Source: an uncultured Bacteroidales bacterium (lineage in GTDB: Bacteria; Bacteroidota; Bacteroidia; Bacteroidales; UBA932). Taken from it: a stretch of 10,519 nucleotides of DNA. The notes under the pieces were generated by a model. That model searched no databases. It saw nothing but the letters and a program-made list of their open reading frames with translations, and was not told the DNA's origin. Below, in pieces: positions 5,828 to 10,519 of this stretch (the first letter of the stretch is position 1; each line of letters starts with the position of its first letter). A program made the position numbers and the translations under genes. The stretch lies in assembly GCA_946405485.1 (NCBI GenBank), contig CAMJHJ010000070.1:1-10519 (forward strand), written 5' to 3'.

Positions 5828-8800
5828 ATGGTCTGCAAACAATGCGGGAAAGACAATCGTCCGGAAGCAAGATTCTGTCGCTTCTGCGGCGCTGAGTTTG
5901 TGAAAGCGGACAGCCAGACAGGCTTGATTTGCAAGGATTCCATCAAAGCCCGGCTGGATGAGTTGGACCAGAAGCTCAACGTGGCCCGGATGAACGCCCA
6001 TAATGGCCATGGCCCGAAGATCGAACTCGACTGCATGATTCTCGGTGATTCCGGCAGCGGAAAGAATTTCCTGGCGCACATGATTGCCGACAAGATACAG
6101 GCGGCCGGCCTCGTGAAGATGGCGCCCAAGGAGGTGGACGCGTCCGATTGGGATACGTTCTCTGGCGATTTGGACAACAATCTCACGGCTATCAAGGACG
6201 GGATTCTCATCATCACGAATGCACAGAAGCTGCTGCCCACCACCACGGCCTCCACTTTGATCCAGCTGGACAAGCTCTTCTACCGGATGCGCAGGGAGAA
6301 AGACACGCCCATCGTGCTGTTGTGCGGCGCGCTCAACGACCTCTCGGATTACATGGACAACAACAAGGACGTGGCCCGGTTGTTCGGTCTGGATTTCCGC
6401 CTGGAGGCGTTTGATATCGCGGGCCTGTCGAACCTGGCCATGCTGCTGCTCAAGGAGACTTACGGGATGGAGCTGGCGGCAGACCTGCCCGGGAAATTGA
6501 ATTCCCATTTCGCCTGGTTCATGCGCCAGACGGATCTGGCCTACCTCAACGGACATCTTGCCCAGAAAGTGGCGGAGACCCTGTATATGAGAGCCGCCAC
6601 CCGCAGCAGCCGGACGGTGGAGCCGCGGGATATCCCGGATAAGGAGTGTTTCATCCCCCGGAGCGAAGAGGAAATCCTGGCCGAGCTCGATGCTTTCGTG
6701 GGCATGGAGAGCGTCAAGGAAAAGATTCGTGCGATTATCAGGACGGTCAAGAAGCGCAAGGAAGGGGGCGTGAAGGAGAAACTCCTCACGGACCATTACC
6801 TCTTCACGGGCAACCCGGGAACGGGCAAGACTACCTTCGCCCGCAAGTTCGGCGAGATCCTGAGCGCCATCGGGGCCCTGCCCATAGGCCAGTTCGTGGA
6901 AGTGGATGCCTCCAGCATCAAGGGCCAGTACGTCGGGGATTCCGAGACCAATATGCGCAAATATGTCAATCAGGCGATTGGCGGCATCCTGTTCATCGAT
7001 GAAGCCTATGATTTTGCGGAGTCCAGCGGCTCCAGCTCCGGCGGCAGTTTCGGCAAGGATGCCGTCAACGCGCTGCTTCCGCTCCTGGAAAACCGTAAGG
7101 GCGAGTTCGTCTGCATCATGGCTGGCTACACGAAGGAGATGGGCAAACTGGTGCGCATGAATCCCGGCATCAAGTCCCGCTGCAACGTCACCATTGAATT
7201 CCCGGACTACAGCGCGCGGGAACTGGAGAAGATCTTCCGCATGTGGCTGGTCAGGAATAACGAGCGGGAGAATAACCAGAAGGTCGTGTTTACCCTGGAT
7301 GACAAGGCGGAGGAAATGCTCCCCTCGGTCTTTGACCGCATGTATATGAAACGCGGCGACACCTTCGGCAACGCCCGGGAAGTGCGGAACCTGTTTGACG
7401 AGGCCGTACAACGCTACAATGCCCGCGAGGGCGAAGGTCATGTCCTCACCTATGCCGACCTTGTGGGCGAGGAGAATACGAAAGAGCTTTCCGTGGAGGA
7501 CGTCATGAAGGAGCTGGACGACTGTGTGGGTATGCAGACCGTCAAGGACGCCGTGCGCCGCATCGCCCAGCAGATTGCCGTGCAGAAACGGATGATCGAG
7601 ATGGGCGAGGCCGGGGAGAGCCTAACCAAGTTCAATTTCGTCCTGACCGGCAATCCGGGAACGGGCAAGACCAAGGTGGCGCACACTTTCGGAAAGATAT
7701 TCAAGGCCCTCGGCGTCACGTCCACAGACCAGGTGGTGAAGGTGGAACCCAAGGACATCCTTTCCCAGTACCAGAACGAGAGTGCGCAGAAGATGGACGC
7801 TTACATCACGCAGGCCATAGGCGGCGTGCTCTTTATCGATGAGGCCTACGGACTCTACCCGGTGGATGAGACCGGGCGTGGTACGAGCAAAGAAGGAAAG
7901 GATGCCCTGGCGGTCCTGTTGACGCGCATGGAGAAAGAGGCTGGGAAATTCGTGGTTGTCTGCGCCGGCTATCCCAAGGAGATGGAGGACTTTATGAATG
8001 CCAACCCCGGGCTTCGGGACCGCTTCTCGCACCATATCCACATCGAAGACTACACGGCCGAAGAGCTGTTGGAAATCTACGAACTCGCCGCCCGGAAGAG
8101 CAAGTACTCCTTCACCCTGGCCGACGAGGCGGTGCGGATGAAGGCCCTGAACATGTTCCGCGCCATCGTGGCGGTGAAAGACGACAAATTCGCCAACGCC
8201 CGCATCGCCATCCAGAAAATGGAGGAGACCAAAAACAGGCTCAGCGTCCGTATCCAGAGTATTCCTTATGAACAGTGGACCCCGGAGCTTCTGCACACGG
8301 CGCTGGCGGAGGATATCCCGTACGAGGAGCCGGAGAAGGTGTCCGTGGCGGAATGCCTCGCGGAACTGAACAAGCTGATCGGCCTGGAGGGGGTGAAGAC
8401 CTCCCTGACCAAGCTGGCGCACACGATCAACAACGAGGTCGAGCGTGCCAGGTTGGAGAACCGCCGGCCGAATATTTCGTTGGGGCACTATCTGTTCCTC
8501 GGCAATCCGGGCACCGGTAAGACCACGGTCGCCCGCCTGATGGGCAAGATCCTGTATTCCATGGGCGCCCTGCCTTCCCCCAAAGTGGTTGAGGTGGACA
8601 AGAGCAAACTCGTGGGGCAATATCTCGGTGTGACGGAAGCCCTCACGACGAATGTCATCAATTCAGCGATGGGCGGCATCCTCTTCATCGATGAAGCGTA
8701 CCAGCTCGCCGAGAGCGACCTGAAGGGCGATTATGGAACGATTGCCCTGAATACCCTGCTGAAGCGCCTGGAGGATGACCGCGGCAAGTTTGTGTGCATC

Positions 8801-9160
8801 GCCGCCGGATATACACATGAGATGCAACGCTTCATCCACTCCAACAGCGGTATTCCTTCGCGCTTCCCGGATCGCAACTGGATCACCTTCGAGGATTACA
8901 ACCCCGAGGAGCTCTTCCGGATTTTTATGATTTTCGCCGGCAAAGAAGGATACACGCTGGATCCGATGGCCGAAAATGCCGTCCGGGGCAAACTCACCAT
9001 GCTGTACAACAGCCGTGACCGGACCTTTGGCAACGGCCGCGTGGCCCGCAACCTTTTCGACGAGGTGAAGGAAAATCTGGCGACACGCCTGGGCGAAGAC
9101 GGACAGCCACACACGGCGGAAGATTATAAACTAATAAAGATGGAGGATGTTTCGTTATGA
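5828..9160 (+). CDS. Zinc-ribbon protein with four CbxX/CbbX-type AAA+ modules
   Basis: This 1110-aa cytoplasmic ATPase starts with a zinc ribbon (C3, C6, C17, C20). The first AAA+ module (about 65-260) is degenerate: P-loop G-D-S-G-S-G-K-N (73-80), and the Walker B acidic pair is replaced in I-I-T-N-A-Q (128-133). Three modules of the CbxX/SpoVK/EccA family follow. Their P-loops G-N-P-G-T-G-K-T begin at 328, 608 and 892. Walker B F-I-D-E-A-Y starts at 389, 669 and 953. A sensor-1 A-G-Y lies at 432, 713 and 993, and candidate arginine fingers are R451, R732 and R1012. Modules 1 and 3 keep pore-loop G-Q-Y-(V/L)-G and sensor-2 F-G-N-(A/G)-R; module 2 diverges (S-Q-Y-Q-N, F-A-N-A-R). The family uses ATP to remodel or thread proteins (CbbX on Rubisco, EccA in type VII secretion). 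The target here is probably a component or substrate of the phosphorylation circuit; that is inference. Confidence 0.93.
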   Translation: MVCKQCGKDNRPEARFCRFCGAEFVKADSQTGLICKDSIKARLDELDQKLNVARMNAHNGHGPKIELDCMILGDSGSGKNFLAHMIADKIQAAGLVKMAPKEVDASDWDTFSGDLDNNLTAIKDGILIITNAQKLLPTTTASTLIQLDKLFYRMRREKDTPIVLLCGALNDLSDYMDNNKDVARLFGLDFRLEAFDIAGLSNLAMLLLKETYGMELAADLPGKLNSHFAWFMRQTDLAYLNGHLAQKVAETLYMRAATRSSRTVEPRDIPDKECFIPRSEEEILAELDAFVGMESVKEKIRAIIRTVKKRKEGGVKEKLLTDHYLFTGNPGTGKTTFARKFGEILSAIGALPIGQFVEVDASSIKGQYVGDSETNMRKYVNQAIGGILFIDEAYDFAESSGSSSGGSFGKDAVNALLPLLENRKGEFVCIMAGYTKEMGKLVRMNPGIKSRCNVTIEFPDYSARELEKIFRMWLVRNNERENNQKVVFTLDDKAEEMLPSVFDRMYMKRGDTFGNAREVRNLFDEAVQRYNAREGEGHVLTYADLVGEENTKELSVEDVMKELDDCVGMQTVKDAVRRIAQQIAVQKRMIEMGEAGESLTKFNFVLTGNPGTGKTKVAHTFGKIFKALGVTSTDQVVKVEPKDILSQYQNESAQKMDAYITQAIGGVLFIDEAYGLYPVDETGRGTSKEGKDALAVLLTRMEKEAGKFVVVCAGYPKEMEDFMNANPGLRDRFSHHIHIEDYTAEELLEIYELAARKSKYSFTLADEAVRMKALNMFRAIVAVKDDKFANARIAIQKMEETKNRLSVRIQSIPYEQWTPELLHTALAEDIPYEEPEKVSVAECLAELNKLIGLEGVKTSLTKLAHTINNEVERARLENRRPNISLGHYLFLGNPGTGKTTVARLMGKILYSMGALPSPKVVEVDKSKLVGQYLGVTEALTTNVINSAMGGILFIDEAYQLAESDLKGDYGTIALNTLLKRLEDDRGKFVCIAAGYTHEMQRFIHSNSGIPSRFPDRNWITFEDYNPEELFRIFMIFAGKEGYTLDPMAENAVRGKLTMLYNSRDRTFGNGRVARNLFDEVKENLATRLGEDGQPHTAEDYKLIKMEDVSL
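9142..9146 (+). promoter_or_regulatory. Possible ribosome binding site for the FHA gene
   Basis: GGAGG lies ten bases before the ATG at 9157, within the end of the AAA+ gene. It is the clearest Shine-Dalgarno-like sequence in the window. It supports the start of the zinc-ribbon/FHA gene, which overlaps the AAA+ stop codon by four bases. Confidence 0.5.
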
Positions 9161-9711
9161 TACAGTGTCCCGAATGTAGAAGCATGATTCCAGACGACAG
9201 CGCGTTTTGCGACCAGTGCGGGAAAGAATTGAAGTGGTGCCCCGAATGCAAGCGACCCAAGCGCGGCACGGAGTGTCCCTTCTGCGGCAGCGACCTTATT
9301 CCCGGGCGGATGTATCTGGCCGGGGGAGCCGCGGCGCAGAAACCCACTGCGGATCAGCCTCCCATTAAGTCGACACCGGCCCCGGAGGCTCCGGCCGGTC
9401 CTGCTCCCCAATCGACGATGGCCGAGACGCCCGCCGGGCCGACCCGGCTGGTCGGAAACGGTTGGTCGCTCCTGCTCCAGCCCGGTGGCTTCGGCCGCCG
9501 GGGCGGCATCTGGCCCGAGCTGGCCACCTGCCCCTACGTGTCCGGCAACCATGGAGAAATCAGCCGCGGCTCGGATGGCTGGGTGCTGGTCGACATCGGT
9601 TCCACCAACGGCACTTTCGTGAACGGACAGCGCATGGTGACCGGCCAGGGCGTTTCCCTGCGGAAAGGAGACCGTGTGCGTATTGCAACCCTTGACTTTA
9701 CCGTGGAATGA
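9157..9711 (+). CDS. Zinc-ribbon / FHA domain protein
   Basis: This 184-aa protein should bind phosphothreonine peptides, acting as reader for the kinase. Residues 4-43 form two zinc ribbons (C4/C7 with C18/C21; C28/C31 with C40/C43). Residues 55-97 are a Pro/Ala/Thr-rich linker. The FHA domain spans about 99-183, with G-R (113-114), S-x-x-H (S129, H132) and the diagnostic D-I-G-S-T-N-G-T-F-V-N-G (146-157), which includes the phosphate- and peptide-contacting Ser/Thr/Asn. The usual S-R-x-H reads S-G-N-H here, a small deviation. There is no membrane segment. Its ATG overlaps the AAA+ stop (ATGA) and its own stop overlaps the phosphatase ATG, so all three are translationally coupled. The ribbons resemble that of the AAA+ protein and could dock it to the same partner. 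The domain calls are firm; partners are inferred. Confidence 0.93.
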   Translation: MIQCPECRSMIPDDSAFCDQCGKELKWCPECKRPKRGTECPFCGSDLIPGRMYLAGGAAAQKPTADQPPIKSTPAPEAPAGPAPQSTMAETPAGPTRLVGNGWSLLLQPGGFGRRGGIWPELATCPYVSGNHGEISRGSDGWVLVDIGSTNGTFVNGQRMVTGQGVSLRKGDRVRIATLDFTVE

Positions 9712-10445
9712 GACTCTGCATCGAGGCGATCTGCCACAAAGGCATGGTTCGCGACAATAACGAAGACGCCCTCGCTGTGGGCGGCATGTTCCTGCGCGAC
9801 GGTGACATCAAGCCCATCACGCTGTCCACATCCGACGACGGCTTCTTCTATCTGCTGGTGTCTGACGGTATGGGCGGCCATGAGAAAGGGGAGGAAGCCA
9901 GCCAGTTTGCGCTGGATGAGATCAACGAGCAGCTTTCCCTGCATCAGGTCCAGCCGGACTCCTTTGAGGACGATATTCGCGAGGCGGCACGCTATATCAG
10001 CTTCAAGCTGAACCGCACCGCTGCGGATCAGGGACAGGCACGCCCGATGGGCTGTACGCTCACGGGCGTGGTCTGGCACTACGGCCGCACCTGGCTGCTG
10101 AACGCGGGAGACAGCCGCACCTACCGCTTCCGGGACGGCATGCTCCGCCAGCTGACGACCGACGAGACGGAGCGCGGCTACACCGGCGATCCGTCGGCGA
10201 GCAAGCTGTTGTTGAACTGCCTGGGCGGTGGCGCCGAAGGCCGTTTGGCCGTGAGCTCGCTGGACGGGAAACTGCTCGAGGGAGACGTGCTGCTGGTCTG
10301 CTCCGACGGACTCTGCGACATGGTCCCGGACGAGACGATCGAAACGGCGCTCGCGGACGGGGCCGGTGCGGGAGACCTCTTCCGGATGGCCTGCGAAGCG
10401 GGCGGTGTGGACAATATTTCCATTATTTTGGCTAAAATACTGTAA
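9708..10445 (+). CDS. PP2C-family Ser/Thr protein phosphatase
   Basis: This 245-aa cytoplasmic enzyme is a metal-dependent (Mn/Mg) protein phosphatase that should reverse the kinase's phosphorylation. Motifs in order: R-D-N-N-E-D (15-20), V-S-D-G-M-G-G-H (51-58; metal ligand D53), M-G-C-T-L (114-118, usually M-G-T-T-L), N-A-G-D-S-R-T-Y (132-139), C-S-D-G-L-C-D (198-204; D200) and G-G-V-D-N-I-S (232-238; D235, N236). All expected metal ligands are present. The stretch after L-T-T-D (149-152) is short, so the flap subdomain appears reduced and the protein is a compact bacterial PP2C of the PppA/Stp/YegK size class. The ATG overlaps the FHA stop (ATGA), indicating translational coupling. The pairing with the kinase is inferred from shared operon and known kinase/PP2C pairs. 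Confidence 0.95.
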   Translation: MRLCIEAICHKGMVRDNNEDALAVGGMFLRDGDIKPITLSTSDDGFFYLLVSDGMGGHEKGEEASQFALDEINEQLSLHQVQPDSFEDDIREAARYISFKLNRTAADQGQARPMGCTLTGVVWHYGRTWLLNAGDSRTYRFRDGMLRQLTTDETERGYTGDPSASKLLLNCLGGGAEGRLAVSSLDGKLLEGDVLLVCSDGLCDMVPDETIETALADGAGAGDLFRMACEAGGVDNISIILAKIL

Positions 10446-10448
10446 ATA

Positions 10449-10519
10449 ATGAGTGCTTCAGATGCTTCCGGCTGGCGCCGATACAACATTTTCATTTCGT
10501 CCACGTTCAAGGACATGGA
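10449..10519 (+). CDS. DUF4062-type protein, N-terminal fragment (cut by window end)
   Basis: An ATG three bases after the phosphatase stop opens a frame that runs to the window edge, giving 23 complete codons. After a short polar lead (M-S-A-S-D-A-S-G-W-R-R) it reads Y-N-I-F-I-S-S-T-F-K-D-M, which closely matches the conserved start of the DUF4062 domain (F-I-S-S-T-F-x-D-L/M followed by E-R). DUF4062 is found at the N-terminus of large bacterial proteins, often with STAND/NACHT NTPase, TPR or WD40 parts, several of them from conflict-type loci. The rest of the protein is not visible, so the domain behind it cannot be named. The spacing says it belongs to the same operon. Confidence 0.7.
   Translation, partial: MSASDASGWRRYNIFISSTFKDM

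Larger units (their letters stand above)
345..10519 (+). other. Probable single operon: phosphorylation circuit with AAA+ and zinc-ribbon adaptors
   Basis: Eight consecutive genes on one strand are separated by 3, 1, 5, 2, -4, -4 and 3 bases. No terminator hairpin or promoter-sized gap occurs between them. The order is TerB-like, unknown, zinc ribbons, kinase, AAA+, FHA, PP2C, DUF4062 start. The domain content (writer, reader, eraser, remodeller, adaptors) supports a common function. The right end continues beyond the window. Confidence 0.8.

Noticed and set aside
5675..7441. A long - strand frame opposite the start of the AAA+ gene (also 339-1868, 2011-2841 and 7622-8620)
   Set aside because: These have the same cause: GC-rich codon use leaves the antisense frames open. 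None shows a domain, and all lie over genes with clear motifs or operon spacing.
5828..9160. Rubisco activase CbbX
   Set aside because: The AAA+ modules belong to the same broad family, but the protein has four modules and a zinc ribbon and no Rubisco genes are nearby.
2637..10445. Type VI or type VII secretion locus
   Set aside because: The kinase/PP2C/FHA trio and the EccA-like ATPase recall these systems, but no Tss, Ecc membrane, WXG100 or Hcp/VgrG gene is present in the window.

Overview
The window looks like GC-rich bacterial chromosome, most likely from Bacteroidota (Bacteroidales-like). The reasons are near-absent Shine-Dalgarno sequences before most starts, ATG starts throughout, and short gaps between co-directional genes. 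This assignment is an inference; no rRNA or taxonomic marker gene is present.

All real genes are on the + strand and form one tightly packed block. Layout: the C-terminal end of a Sel1-repeat protein (to 316); a short AT-rich gap (317-344); a TerB-like protein (345-1145); an unrecognised 189-aa protein (1149-1718); a multi-zinc-ribbon protein (1720-2631); a 1062-aa membrane Ser/Thr kinase with a C-terminal peptidoglycan-binding domain (2637-5825); a 1110-aa zinc-ribbon protein with four AAA+ modules of CbxX/CbbX type (5828-9160); a zinc-ribbon/FHA protein (9157-9711); a PP2C phosphatase (9708-10445); and the first 23 codons of a DUF4062-type protein cut by the window edge (10449-10519). From 345 onward, gaps between genes are +5 to -4 bases, so the block is probably a single operon.

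The set reads as a self-contained protein-phosphorylation circuit: writer (kinase), reader (FHA), eraser (PP2C), a large ATP-driven remodelling machine (AAA+), zinc-ribbon adaptors on three different proteins, and a TerB-like component. The predicted kinase topology (cytoplasmic kinase, five membrane segments, external peptidoglycan-binding domain) suggests sensing of the cell wall. An in-frame 21-base tandem repeat places regularly spaced threonines just before the kinase domain, where they could serve as phospho-docking sites for the FHA protein. The neighbouring DUF4062 start is compatible with a conflict, defence or stress island, but no effector is visible. I know related kinase/phosphatase pairings (E. 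coli YegI/YegK, TerY-P triads, PpkA/PppA/FHA of T6SS) but not this exact combination. Its function is unproven.
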